Shown here: positions 18,668 through 27,036 of the stretch, piece after piece
Layout: every line of letters begins with the position of its first letter
Numbering within the stretch: position 1 is the stretch's first letter
From: Pseudomonas sp. ATCC PTA-122608
GTDB taxonomy: Bacteria > Pseudomonadota > Gammaproteobacteria > Pseudomonadales > Pseudomonadaceae
Length of the DNA: 64,000 nucleotides
Direction of reading: 5' to 3'
NCBI RefSeq assembly: GCF_001952855.1
Contig: NZ_LPNO01000052.1
Coordinates: forward strand, 153,844-217,843
Made by a program: the position numbers and the translations under genes
Notes under the pieces: generated by a model
Database searches by the model: none
Seen by the model: the letters and a program-made list of their open reading frames with translations, nothing else
What the model was told of the DNA's origin: nothing

Positions 18668-21199
18668 TCAGTTCTCCACAACCAATGAGGTTTCAACGGT
18701 AGCCGCGTGGTACAGGCGCAACGCCTCGCGTACCTGCGCCGCTTCTTCCAGGCCGAGCACCTGTCGGGCGATGGATTGGCAGTCGGCCAGGTCCAGCTCG
18801 CGCACGGTGGCCTTGATGGTCGGGATCAACGGCACGCTGACCGACAACTCATCCACCCCCAACCCGATCAGCACCGGCACCGCCAGCGCTTCAGACGCCA
18901 ACGCGCCACACACCCCCACCCACTTGCCATGAGCATGGGCCGCCTTGACGGTGGTGGCTATCAGGCGCAGCACCGCCGGGTGAAAGCTGTCGGCCTGGCT
19001 GGCAAGGCGCGGGTGATCACGGTCCATGGCCAGGGTGTATTGGGTCAGGTCGTTGGTGCCGATGGAGAAGAAATCCACCTCCGGCGCAAACAGGTCGGCC
19101 ATCAACGCCGCCGACGGTACTTCGATCATAATTCCCAGCTTCGGCAATTCCGTCAGCCCCAAAGCCAGGGCTTCCTCTTCAAGAATCTGCCGCGCCAGGC
19201 GCAACTCCGAGAGCAGGCTGACCATCGGCAACATGATATGCAGGCGGGCGAAACCGGCGCTGGCGAGGATCGCGCGGAATTGTTCGCGCAGCAGTTCCGG
19301 GCGCTCCAGGCACAGGCGAATCCCGCGCAGGCCGAGGAATGGATTGGTCTCGCTGTCCATCGGCACATAGACCAGCGGCTTGTCGCCACCGACGTCCAGG
19401 GTGCGCACCACCAGATTGCGCTCGGGGCCCAACGCGCGGGCGATGGCGCTGTAGGTGCCCGCCTGTTCTTCGGGGCTCGGTGCGCGGTTGCGGTCCAGGT
19501 AGAGGAATTCGGAACGCAGCAAACCGACACCTTCGCCCCCCAGGGACAGCGCCTGCTCCACCTCCTGCAATGACGCGACGTTGGCCGTCACTTCGACGTG
19601 ATGACCGTCGCGGGTAGTGGCGGGCAACGAAGCCTGCTCCACTTCCCGCTGACGGCGCAGCACTTGCTGTTGGCGGGTGACTTGCAGCTGCTCGATCTCC
19701 GCCAGGTCCGGGTTCAGGTGCAACTCGCCCTTGTCGGCATCCAGCAGCACTTGTTTGCCGTTGACCAACTCCAACACCTGCGTCGGCACGCCGCAGATGG
19801 CCGGCAAGCCAAGAGCGCGGGCAAGGATGGCGACATGGCTCGTAGCGCCGCCGCCCACCGTGACGAAGCCCAATACCTTGCGGGTGTCGAGGCTGGCTGT
19901 TTGTGACGGGGTCAGTTGCTCGGCAATCAGGATCGCCTGCTCCGGCAAATCCCAGGCGCGGTCCTGAACGCCGAGGATCAGTTTCAGCACCCGCTGGCCA
20001 ACGTCTGCCAGGTCGGCAGCACGCTCGGCAAGCAAGGCATTGCCCAGGCCCTGAAAAAGAGTGGCGGTGGCTTCGGTGGCGCTGTTCCAGGCGAAGGCCG
20101 CGCTTTTGCCCTGGTCCAGCAGGTCGCGGGTCTGTTCCAGCAGGGCCGGGTCGTCCAGCAATTCCTGATGGGCGCGGAAGATCTCGGACTGGGCGGTACC
20201 GACGGCCTTTTCCTGCAAGGTTTGCAGGGCCAGATTCGCGTCACTCAGGGCCTGCGTCAGGACGGCACGCTCCAGCGCTTCGCCCTTACCGGCTTCGACG
20301 ATGGTCAGCGCCAGCTCTTTAACCTGCACGACTTGGCCAAACGCCGAACCCGGCGAGGCGCACACACCGCGCAGCAAGGTCGCCGATGAATCAGGCGTCA
20401 CGGGTTCGGCGGCAGGTTGATGAGCCGCGACGGCTTCCCCACAACCTTCCGCCAGCAAGGTCACCAGCGCCTGGATCGCCGCTTCGGCGTCCTCACCTAC
20501 CGCGCTGACTTGCAAGCTGTCGCCCTGCACCGTCTGCAACGCCATGATCCGCACCAGCGACTTGGCGTTGGCGCTCTCGGTTTGCTTGTGCAGGTAAATA
20601 CTCGCCTTGAAACCTTTGGCCGCCTGCGCCAGCACCGCTGCCGGGCGCGCATGCAGGCCGTTGGCGTTCGGCAGCGTCAGCGGTTTGGAGAACAGGGCTT
20701 CGCCCTCCTCGTCTTTCGCCTCATCAGCAGCGACTTGCGGGGTTACCCGCAGCAGCGGTTGCCCCACATCGACCAAACCCTGCTCGGGCGTCAGCAGTTT
20801 GAAGGGCTCGCCACTGACCACCAGCATCAGGGTCAGCAAACTACGGGCGTTGAGGGCCACGTAGTCGGCATCGAATTCAATCAACGGTTGCCCGGCTTCC
20901 ACCCGCTGGCCTTCCTCGACCAGTCGGGTGAAACCCTTGCCCGCGAGATTCACGGTGTCCAGGCCGATGTGCATCAGCACCTGAACGCCGTTGTCGTCGG
21001 TGACACTCACCGCATGACCACTGTCCTGGATATTGCTGATCACCCCGGCCAGCGGCGCGCAGAGGGTCTGCGAGGTCGGATCGATGCACAGGCCATCGCC
21101 GATCAGGCGACTGGAGAACACCGGATCCGGCACCTGGTCCAGGGCGAGCAGCACCCCGGACAAGGGCGCCAGCAATTCCAGGGGTTGAGTTGTGGTCAT
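18668..21199 (-). CDS. ptsP: Multiphosphoryl transfer protein EIIA-HPr-EI of the trehalose locus
   Basis: An 843-residue fusion with the same architecture as the nag-locus protein. EIIA spans about 5-150 with H77 (VLMHIGLDTVNLAG), HPr about 170-255 with H183 (GLHARPA), and enzyme I about 275-843 with H455 (GGGATSHVAILAR). It should pass phosphate from PEP to the EIIB domain of TreP, which lacks its own EIIA. The symbol follows the generic EI family name; this is not the nitrogen-PTS PtsP with a GAF domain. A REPIN separates it from the porin gene upstream. Confidence 0.9.
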   Translation of the reverse strand: MTTTQPLELLAPLSGVLLALDQVPDPVFSSRLIGDGLCIDPTSQTLCAPLAGVISNIQDSGHAVSVTDDNGVQVLMHIGLDTVNLAGKGFTRLVEEGQRVEAGQPLIEFDADYVALNARSLLTLMLVVSGEPFKLLTPEQGLVDVGQPLLRVTPQVAADEAKDEEGEALFSKPLTLPNANGLHARPAAVLAQAAKGFKASIYLHKQTESANAKSLVRIMALQTVQGDSLQVSAVGEDAEAAIQALVTLLAEGCGEAVAAHQPAAEPVTPDSSATLLRGVCASPGSAFGQVVQVKELALTIVEAGKGEALERAVLTQALSDANLALQTLQEKAVGTAQSEIFRAHQELLDDPALLEQTRDLLDQGKSAAFAWNSATEATATLFQGLGNALLAERAADLADVGQRVLKLILGVQDRAWDLPEQAILIAEQLTPSQTASLDTRKVLGFVTVGGGATSHVAILARALGLPAICGVPTQVLELVNGKQVLLDADKGELHLNPDLAEIEQLQVTRQQQVLRRQREVEQASLPATTRDGHHVEVTANVASLQEVEQALSLGGEGVGLLRSEFLYLDRNRAPSPEEQAGTYSAIARALGPERNLVVRTLDVGGDKPLVYVPMDSETNPFLGLRGIRLCLERPELLREQFRAILASAGFARLHIMLPMVSLLSELRLARQILEEEALALGLTELPKLGIMIEVPSAALMADLFAPEVDFFSIGTNDLTQYTLAMDRDHPRLASQADSFHPAVLRLIATTVKAAHAHGKWVGVCGALASEALAVPVLIGLGVDELSVSVPLIPTIKATVRELDLADCQSIARQVLGLEEAAQVREALRLYHAATVETSLVVEN

Positions 21200-21250
21200 G
21201 ACTTCACCTGCTGTTTTGTTCTGTAAAAATCATTGGGCGGATGTTGTTTT

Positions 21251-21352
21251 CTGTAGGAGCGAGCTTGCTCGCGAAAAACCCGTAGGCACCGCGTTTATCC
21301 AGGATGCACGCGTTATCGTTGACGACCTTCGCGAGCAAGCTCGCTCCTACAG
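21251..21352. repeat. REPIN of the GTAGGAGCGAGCTTGCTCGC family
   Basis: Perfect 25-base arms at 21251-21275 and 21328-21352 face each other. The arm sequence is a variant of the main REP family. The spacer shares GGCACCGCGTTTATCCAG and CGCGTTATCGTTGACGA with the element at 40872-40973, so the two are close copies. It lies between the porin and EIIA-HPr-EI genes, inside the trehalose operon. Confidence 0.9.
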
Positions 21353-21360
21353 AGAATCTG

Positions 21361-22581
21361 CTACTTCCACCAATATTCGACTTGCACACCAACGTTGGAA
21401 CCATGCCGCGCCGTGCCGTAGCTGCCGGTGTCGGACAACGCCGAACCTGCCGCCAGTTCATTGGCCGCACGCTTGGCCGCTTCATTCCAGGTCGCGTAGG
21501 TGTAGTACAACCGCACTTCCGGCCGCGCCCAAAAATCCGGGCCTTTGGGCGACCAGGTCGGGGCGAAGGTAAATTTGCTCAGCTTGCGCGTGCCTCCAGT
21601 AGCCTCGACCTGATCATGACCGAGTTCGGTGACCAGCTTGAACTGTTCGGAGATCGCATAGGTAGGGCGCACGCCCAGCGACATCCAGGTCTGGTCCTGG
21701 CTGCCCGGGCGAATATCCTTCTGGTAGACGGCCTCGATCTGCCCGCCAAAACGCGAGGTCACTTGCCAGTCGAAGAACTCCACCGCACGGTAGCTCTTGC
21801 TGCTTTTATCGAGGAACGTATCGCCGGTGTAGCCGAGGCCGGTGCCGGGACCTTCGCCGTACTGCAAAGCGAACTTGTTGCGCCCGCCAAGGAAGGGTTT
21901 CTGCACATGTTGGGCAGTGATGGCCCAGCCGCTGTTGGTGTCGCGGCCACCGGCCTTTTCGATGTAGCTCAAGCCCAGTTCCAGCTCGCCGCCCGGGTTG
22001 GTCTTGAAGCCGGCCACGTTGAAGTCGTGACGGGTGGCGTATTCCTTCTGGTACAGGTTGTCCTTGCGGGACAGTGCATAGCTGTACTTCAGGTCGCCGA
22101 TTTTCACGTCCTCGATACCGCCGCCTGTGGCGCTCTGGTTCCAGTAGTAAAAGTCGGAGATATGGATGTCATTTCGTTTGTAGTAGCGCCGGCCGGCCCA
22201 CAGCGAACCGCCGTTGAGGCTGGGGATGTTCGACCACTGCGCATACATCTGCGGCATGCGTGCCGAGCCGTTGTCTTCACCCTGGAACTTCAGCGCCCGG
22301 TCGTACTTGTTGTACAGCGAGGCCATGGCATCGACGCTGAACACCGAGCCGTCGTCGAGGGTCAGCAGGTCCTGGCGCAACTCGAGTTCGGCGTACTGCT
22401 CGCACTCGTTGCCCAGACGGTACTTGGATTGTGCACCCGGCAACTGGAAGCATTGCTGCTTGCCACTGCCGGTTGAAGTCCCCGCACCGCTACGCAAGTA
22501 GCCGGCGAATTCCAACGCCTGAGCTGCCATCGGCAAGGTCAGGCAGGATGCAACGAGGCCCAGCTTTATTGTTGTTTTCAT
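21361..22581 (-). CDS. LamB-family maltoporin-like outer membrane protein
   Basis: A 406-residue protein with a 22-residue signal peptide (MKTTIKLGLVASCLTLPMAA, cleavage near QALEF). It opens with LEFAGYLRSGAG and ends NVGVQVEYWWK, a terminal aromatic beta-strand typical of porins. Internal motifs CFQLPGA, NECEQYAEL and SLWAGRRYYKRNDIHISDFY are those of LamB sugar porins. Placement between treC and the PTS relay gene implies trehalose passage across the outer membrane. Sugar specificity is inferred from context only. Confidence 0.9.
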   Translation of the reverse strand: MKTTIKLGLVASCLTLPMAAQALEFAGYLRSGAGTSTGSGKQQCFQLPGAQSKYRLGNECEQYAELELRQDLLTLDDGSVFSVDAMASLYNKYDRALKFQGEDNGSARMPQMYAQWSNIPSLNGGSLWAGRRYYKRNDIHISDFYYWNQSATGGGIEDVKIGDLKYSYALSRKDNLYQKEYATRHDFNVAGFKTNPGGELELGLSYIEKAGGRDTNSGWAITAQHVQKPFLGGRNKFALQYGEGPGTGLGYTGDTFLDKSSKSYRAVEFFDWQVTSRFGGQIEAVYQKDIRPGSQDQTWMSLGVRPTYAISEQFKLVTELGHDQVEATGGTRKLSKFTFAPTWSPKGPDFWARPEVRLYYTYATWNEAAKRAANELAAGSALSDTGSYGTARHGSNVGVQVEYWWK

Positions 22582-22652
22582 GAAGCACTCCGATATTTTT
22601 ATTATGTTTTTTAAAGCACCCCGGCTCTCCCACGCCGGGGGTAAAGCGGGTC

Positions 22653-24299
22653 TCAGTCCTTGAGGTGCAGCACAAACGATTCATACGGGCGTAGCGAGAC
22701 CTGGCTCGAACGCTGTGGGCAGTCGTTGTAGTTGCTGATCAGCAGGCGTTGCTCACTCGCCGCCGTCAGCAGGCCATCGGGCAATTCGATCTGGCACGGT
22801 GTGCCGTAGAAATTGTTGAGTACCAGCAAGCGTTCGCCGTGGCCCTCACGCAGGTACGCCCAGACTTGGGTGTGCTGCGGCAGCAGTTGGCGATAAACAC
22901 CTTCCTGAATCAGCGGCTCGTGCCGACGCAGTTCGATCAGCGCGCGGTAGTGATGCAGCACCGATTGCGGGTCATCCAGCTGGCTTTGTACGTTGATCTG
23001 CGCCGCGTTGGCCGGGATGCCAATCCACGGTTCGCCACGGCTGAAGCCGGCGTTTTGCTCGGCATTCCATTGCATCGGTGTGCGGCCGTTGTCGCGGGAT
23101 TTCTGCATGATCGCCGCCATGCTCGACGCCTCGGATTCACCCGCCTCGCGCTTGAGCCGGTAGATGTTCAGGGTCTCGACATCTCGGTATTGGTCGATGG
23201 TGTCGAAGCCCGGATTGGTCATCCCCAGCTCTTCGCCCTGGTACACAAAAGGCGTGCCCTGGAGGAAGTGCAATGCAGTGGCGAGCATCTTCGCCGAGAC
23301 CACGCGGTGTTCGCCGTCATCACCAAAACGCGAGACCACTCGCGGCTGGTCGTGGTTACACCAGAACAGCGCATTCCAGCCGCCACCGGCCTGCATGCCG
23401 AGTTGCCAGTCGGACAGAATCTGCTTGAGTTGCAGGAAGTCGAAGTCGGCCGCGACCCACTTTTGCAGGTTCGGATAATCGACTTTCAGGTGGTGAAAGT
23501 TGAAGGTCATCGACAGCTCTTTGTACTGCGGATTCGAATAACGAATGCAGTGCTCAAGGCTGGTGGACGACATCTCGCCGACGTTGATCAGGTCATGCCC
23601 TTCGAACACTTCGCGGTGCATTTCCTGCAGGTATTCGTGGACGTTCGGGCCGTCGGTGTAGAAGCGTCGACCGTCGCTGTTGTCTTCCGGGAAATCTGCC
23701 GGCTTGGAGATCAGGTTGATCACGTCCAGGCGGAAACCGCCCACGCCCTTGTCGCGCCAGAAGCGCATCAGCTTGAACACTTCGGCGCGCACCTTGGGGT
23801 TGTCCCAATTCAGGTCGGCCTGGGTGTGGTCGAACAGGTGCAGGAAGTACTGGCCGGTTTGCGCCTCGTATTCCCAGGCCGAACCGCCGAACTTGGATTC
23901 CCAGTTGTTCGGCTGGTCGCGCCAGATGTAGAAGTCGCGGTACGGGTTGTCGAGACTGCTGCGGGCCTGCTGGAACCACTCGTGTTCGATGGAGGTGTGG
24001 TTGACCACGATGTCGAGCATCAGCGTGATCCCGCGCTTGGCGGCTTCGCTGATCAGCAGGTCGCAATCGGCCATGGTCCCGTAGCTCGGGTCGATGGCGT
24101 AGTAGTCGCTGATGTCGTAGCCGTTGTCGCGCTGGGGCGAGCGCAGGAACGGGGTGATCCACAGGCAGTCGACGCCCAGCCATTTCAGGTAATCGAGCTT
24201 GTCCACGATGCCCAGCAGGTCACCGGTGGCGTTACCCGCGTGGCTATGGAAGCTTTTTGGGTAGATCTGGTAGATCACCGAGTGTTGCCAGTTTTGCAT
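22653..24299 (-). CDS. treC: Trehalose-6-phosphate hydrolase (phosphotrehalase)
   Basis: A 548-residue GH13 enzyme that cleaves trehalose-6-phosphate to glucose and glucose-6-phosphate in the cytoplasm. Catalytic residues are visible: nucleophile D192 (GGFRLDVINLI), acid E242 (NVGEMSS) and D317 (NHDQPRVVSRFG). The N-terminus WQHSVIYQIYPKSFHSHAGN is typical. The frame extends 18 codons upstream, but ATG 24299 has AAGGAACC just upstream. It lies between treP and the porin, with a hybrid REP pair in the gap before it. Confidence 0.94.
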   Translation of the reverse strand: MQNWQHSVIYQIYPKSFHSHAGNATGDLLGIVDKLDYLKWLGVDCLWITPFLRSPQRDNGYDISDYYAIDPSYGTMADCDLLISEAAKRGITLMLDIVVNHTSIEHEWFQQARSSLDNPYRDFYIWRDQPNNWESKFGGSAWEYEAQTGQYFLHLFDHTQADLNWDNPKVRAEVFKLMRFWRDKGVGGFRLDVINLISKPADFPEDNSDGRRFYTDGPNVHEYLQEMHREVFEGHDLINVGEMSSTSLEHCIRYSNPQYKELSMTFNFHHLKVDYPNLQKWVAADFDFLQLKQILSDWQLGMQAGGGWNALFWCNHDQPRVVSRFGDDGEHRVVSAKMLATALHFLQGTPFVYQGEELGMTNPGFDTIDQYRDVETLNIYRLKREAGESEASSMAAIMQKSRDNGRTPMQWNAEQNAGFSRGEPWIGIPANAAQINVQSQLDDPQSVLHHYRALIELRRHEPLIQEGVYRQLLPQHTQVWAYLREGHGERLLVLNNFYGTPCQIELPDGLLTAASEQRLLISNYNDCPQRSSQVSLRPYESFVLHLKD

Positions 24300-24343
24300 G
24301 GTGGGTTCCTTCAATAAGTTATGTGCTGGCCTTGAGAGCCTCA

Positions 24344-24410
24344 TCGCGGGCAAGCCCGGCTCCCACAGGGGAACGCATTCAAAATGTGGGAGCGGGCTTG
24401 CTCGCGAAAG
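24344..24410. repeat. Mixed REP pair
   Basis: A TCGCGGGCAAGCCCGGCTCC arm (24344-24363) faces a GGGAGCGGGCTTGCTCGCGA arm (24389-24408). The two arms belong to different sequence variants, so the pair is imperfect. It lies between treP and treC. Confidence 0.8.
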
Positions 24411-24417
24411 CGGTAGA

Positions 24418-25860
24418 TCAGGCGACGCGGTAGCCAGGGCGCACGATCTTCATGCTCAGCACACAGGTCAAAACAAACGGCACGACAATCGCGACGGCCA
24501 TGCCGATGACAAAACTTGGGATGTATTGCGGGATGATCGAGATGAACCCGGGCAAGCCACCCACGCCAATGGCCGAGGCCTGGACCTTGTTCAGCGAGAG
24601 GAAAATACTGCCCAGCGCCGAGCCGGTCAGGGCGGCGTAGAACGGAAACTTGAAGCGCAGGTTGACCCCGAACATCGCCGGCTCAGTGATACCGAAGTAA
24701 GCGGAAATGGCCGAGGTGGAGGCCATGCTTTTATCCCGCGCATTGCGGCTCATGTAGAACACGCCGAGCGCCGCGCTGCCCTGGGCCAGGTTGGACATGA
24801 CGATCATCGGCCAGATAAAGGTGCCGCCCTGAGTGGAGATCAGTTGCAGGTCCACGGCGAGGAACATGTGGTGCATGCCGGTGATCACCAGCGGTGCGTA
24901 CAGCAGGCCGAAAATGGCGCCGCCGACCATGGGCGCCAGGTCAAACAGAGTGACCACGCCTTCGGTGATCAGGATGCCGAGGTGACGGGTCACCGGGCCG
25001 ATGATCGCCAGCGCCAGCACACCGGTGACAACGATGGTAGTGATCGGTACCACCAGCAATTGGATGGCATTCGGCACCCGTGCCCGCAGCCATTTTTCAA
25101 TCACGCTCATCACGTAGGCGGCCAGCAGGATCGGCAAGATTTGCCCCTGATAACCGACCTTCTCGATTTTGAACCAGCCGAAAATATCGAAGTACGGCAG
25201 GCTCGCGCCATCAAGGCCGGCGACCGCCTTGCCGTAGTTCCAGGCATTGAGCAAATCGGGGTGCACCAGCATCAGGCCGAGGACGATGCCGAGGATTTCA
25301 CTGCCACCAAAACGCTTGGCCGCCGACCAGCCCACCAGCGCCGGCAGGAACACGAACGAGGTGTTGGCCATCAGGTTGATCAGGCTCCACAGGCCATCCA
25401 GGTTCGGATAGGCATCGAGCAGGGTCTTGTCCGCGATGAACATGCCCTTGGCGCCCATCAGGTTGTTCACCCCCATGAGCAAGCCGGCAATGATCAGTGC
25501 CGGCAAAATCGGCATGAACACGTCGGAGAACACCCGCACCAGGCGCTGCATCGGGTTTATCTTGTCGGCGCTTTTCTGTTTCACGTCCGCGATGGTCGAC
25601 GCGGCGAGGCCCGTTTGCTCACGCAGGGCGGCGTAGACCTTTTCCACTTCGCCGGGGCCGATCACGATCTGGAACAGGCCGCCGGTGAAGAACGAACCCT
25701 TGACCAGGTCGACCTGGTTCAGAGCGCCGCTGTTCGCCAGGCTCGGGTCCTTGAGGGCCAGGCGCAGGCGGGTCACGCAGTGGGCAGCTTGCTCAAGGTT
25801 GTCGCTGCCACCGAGGTTCTTGAGAATCTCGCGGGCAATATTCGGATAGTCGTGGCTCAT
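24418..25860 (-). CDS. treP: PTS trehalose-specific EIIB-EIIC permease
   Basis: A 480-residue inner-membrane permease. Residues 1-85 are EIIB with the phosphocysteine C28 (AAHCVTRLRLAL). Residues about 105-470 are EIIC with many hydrophobic segments and GITEPAMFGVNLR. There is no EIIA, which must come from the EIIA-HPr-EI protein of the same operon. It imports trehalose and delivers trehalose-6-phosphate to TreC. It is the first gene of the operon; two TreR-type palindromes cover its promoter. Confidence 0.94.
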   Translation of the reverse strand: MSHDYPNIAREILKNLGGSDNLEQAAHCVTRLRLALKDPSLANSGALNQVDLVKGSFFTGGLFQIVIGPGEVEKVYAALREQTGLAASTIADVKQKSADKINPMQRLVRVFSDVFMPILPALIIAGLLMGVNNLMGAKGMFIADKTLLDAYPNLDGLWSLINLMANTSFVFLPALVGWSAAKRFGGSEILGIVLGLMLVHPDLLNAWNYGKAVAGLDGASLPYFDIFGWFKIEKVGYQGQILPILLAAYVMSVIEKWLRARVPNAIQLLVVPITTIVVTGVLALAIIGPVTRHLGILITEGVVTLFDLAPMVGGAIFGLLYAPLVITGMHHMFLAVDLQLISTQGGTFIWPMIVMSNLAQGSAALGVFYMSRNARDKSMASTSAISAYFGITEPAMFGVNLRFKFPFYAALTGSALGSIFLSLNKVQASAIGVGGLPGFISIIPQYIPSFVIGMAVAIVVPFVLTCVLSMKIVRPGYRVA

Positions 25861-25919
25861 GCTTGGTATCCACTTTGGTTTTTTTTATTGGGGCGGTCAT
25901 AGGCAGCACGCCGAAGCCA

Positions 25920-25966
25920 AAAGTACTCGTCTGTACGAGTTAAAGCAATAACTCGTATGTACGAGT
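25920..25966 (-). promoter_or_regulatory. treP promoter with two TreR-type operators
   Basis: Two perfect 16-base palindromes, ACTCGTCTGTACGAGT (25925-25940) and ACTCGTATGTACGAGT (25951-25966), have centres 26 bases apart. On the minus strand TTGCTT (25943-25948) and TACTTT (25920-25925) are 17 bases apart and make a plausible promoter. The first palindrome fills the -35/-10 spacer and the second lies just upstream of -35. This predicts repression by TreR, relieved by trehalose-6-phosphate as in known GntR-type TreR proteins. Confidence 0.82.
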
Positions 25967-26096
25967 TTGAAAATGATTAATTTTCTGTTTTTTAAGTCAG
26001 AAATTTCCGAGTTCTACAATGGGTTGCATGGACAAACCCCATCGCTGCCACTAAGGTTCCTGCCTTGAACGCCAACGCGGCACAGAGCCCTCCCCC

Positions 26097-26801
26097 ATGA
26101 GCAAATACAACCAGATCTATACCGATCTGCTTGCCAGCATCACCACCGAACGCCTGCAACGCGGCACGCGCCTGCCCTCCGAAACCGAACTGATGGACGC
26201 CTACCAGGCCAGCCGTGGCACGGTGCGCCGAGCGATCGAGCAATTGCAGGAGCGCGGGTTCGCGCAAAAGATCCATGGCAAGGGCACATTCGTACTGTCG
26301 CCCAACCCCATCGAATTCCAGCTCGGCGGCATCGTCAGCTTTCGCGAGACCCATGCCGCCCTCGGTGATGACGTCAGCACCGAAGTGGTGGAGTTCAGCC
26401 AATTCCCCCTGGAAGGCCCGCTGATGCAACACATCGAAGCCGAAGCCGGCAGCCTGATAACCCGGGTCAAACGGGTACGGCGGATCGACGGCAAGCGGGT
26501 GATCCTCGACATCAATCACTTCGTCGCCGACCTGATTCCGGGGCTGGACCGGGAGATTGCCGAGCAGTCGATCTATGCGTTTATCGAGCAGACGCTGCAG
26601 CTGCAAATCAGCTATGCGCAGCGCACCATCGAAGCGCTGCCGCGGGGGAAGGACGATCAGACACACCTGGACCTCGAAGGTCAGAGCCATGTGATCGTGG
26701 TGAGCAACCAGACGTTTTTGCAGGATGGAAGGCAGTTCGAGTACACCGAGTCGCGGCATACGCTGGATAAGTTTTACTTTTCGGATATTGCGCGGCGGTG
26801 A
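26097..26801 (+). CDS. treR: Trehalose operon repressor, GntR/HutC family
   Basis: A 234-residue regulator. Residues 1-70 form a GntR winged helix (LPSETELMDAYQASRGTVRR, KIHGKGTFVLSP). Residues about 90-230 form a UTRA effector domain ending DKFYFSDIARR. It is divergent from treP, with 236 bases between the starts containing the two palindromic operators. The effector is probably trehalose-6-phosphate, by analogy with characterised TreR proteins. Confidence 0.92.
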   Translation: MSKYNQIYTDLLASITTERLQRGTRLPSETELMDAYQASRGTVRRAIEQLQERGFAQKIHGKGTFVLSPNPIEFQLGGIVSFRETHAALGDDVSTEVVEFSQFPLEGPLMQHIEAEAGSLITRVKRVRRIDGKRVILDINHFVADLIPGLDREIAEQSIYAFIEQTLQLQISYAQRTIEALPRGKDDQTHLDLEGQSHVIVVSNQTFLQDGRQFEYTESRHTLDKFYFSDIARR

Positions 26802-26864
26802 GTGAACAAAGAATTGGGTGACTCATTGATTGTTGATCAGGACTCCCAACTCATCTCTATCCAA

Positions 26865-26923
26865 ATGCATCCTATACAGTGCATAAAAAGGTAATTGCGT
26901 AAAAATGCATCGCATACGATGCA
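26865..26923. promoter_or_regulatory. Two orphan palindromes containing ATGCAT, function unknown
   Basis: ATGCATCCTATACAGTGCAT (26865-26884) has ATGCA/TGCAT ends, and TGCATCGCATACGATGCA (26906-26923) is a TGCATCG-N4-CGATGCA palindrome. Their centres are exactly 40 bases apart. They sit in the 235-base gap between treR and the guaA terminator, which contains no convincing gene. They look like binding sites for a dimeric regulator, but no promoter or target is obvious. Confidence 0.45.
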
Positions 26924-26979
26924 ACTCGCATAAACGATCATTTGCAGCTCTCGATTAAAAGCGCCTACCCCACAAACAC

Positions 26980-27006
26980 AAAACCCCGGCACCAGGCCGG
27001 GGTTTT
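26980..27006 (-). terminator. Rho-independent terminator of guaBA
   Basis: AAAACCCCGGC (26980-26990) pairs with GCCGGGGTTTT (26996-27006). It lies 31 bases past the guaA stop on the minus strand and ends in a T-rich run. Confidence 0.88.
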
Positions 27007-27036
27007 GATATTCAGCGCTCACCTGCTACGGCAGGA

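Noticed and set aside
26837..27022. 61-codon minus-strand frame between treR and guaA
   Set aside because: It runs through the guaA terminator and the orphan palindromes, has no ribosome site and an odd cysteine-rich composition.
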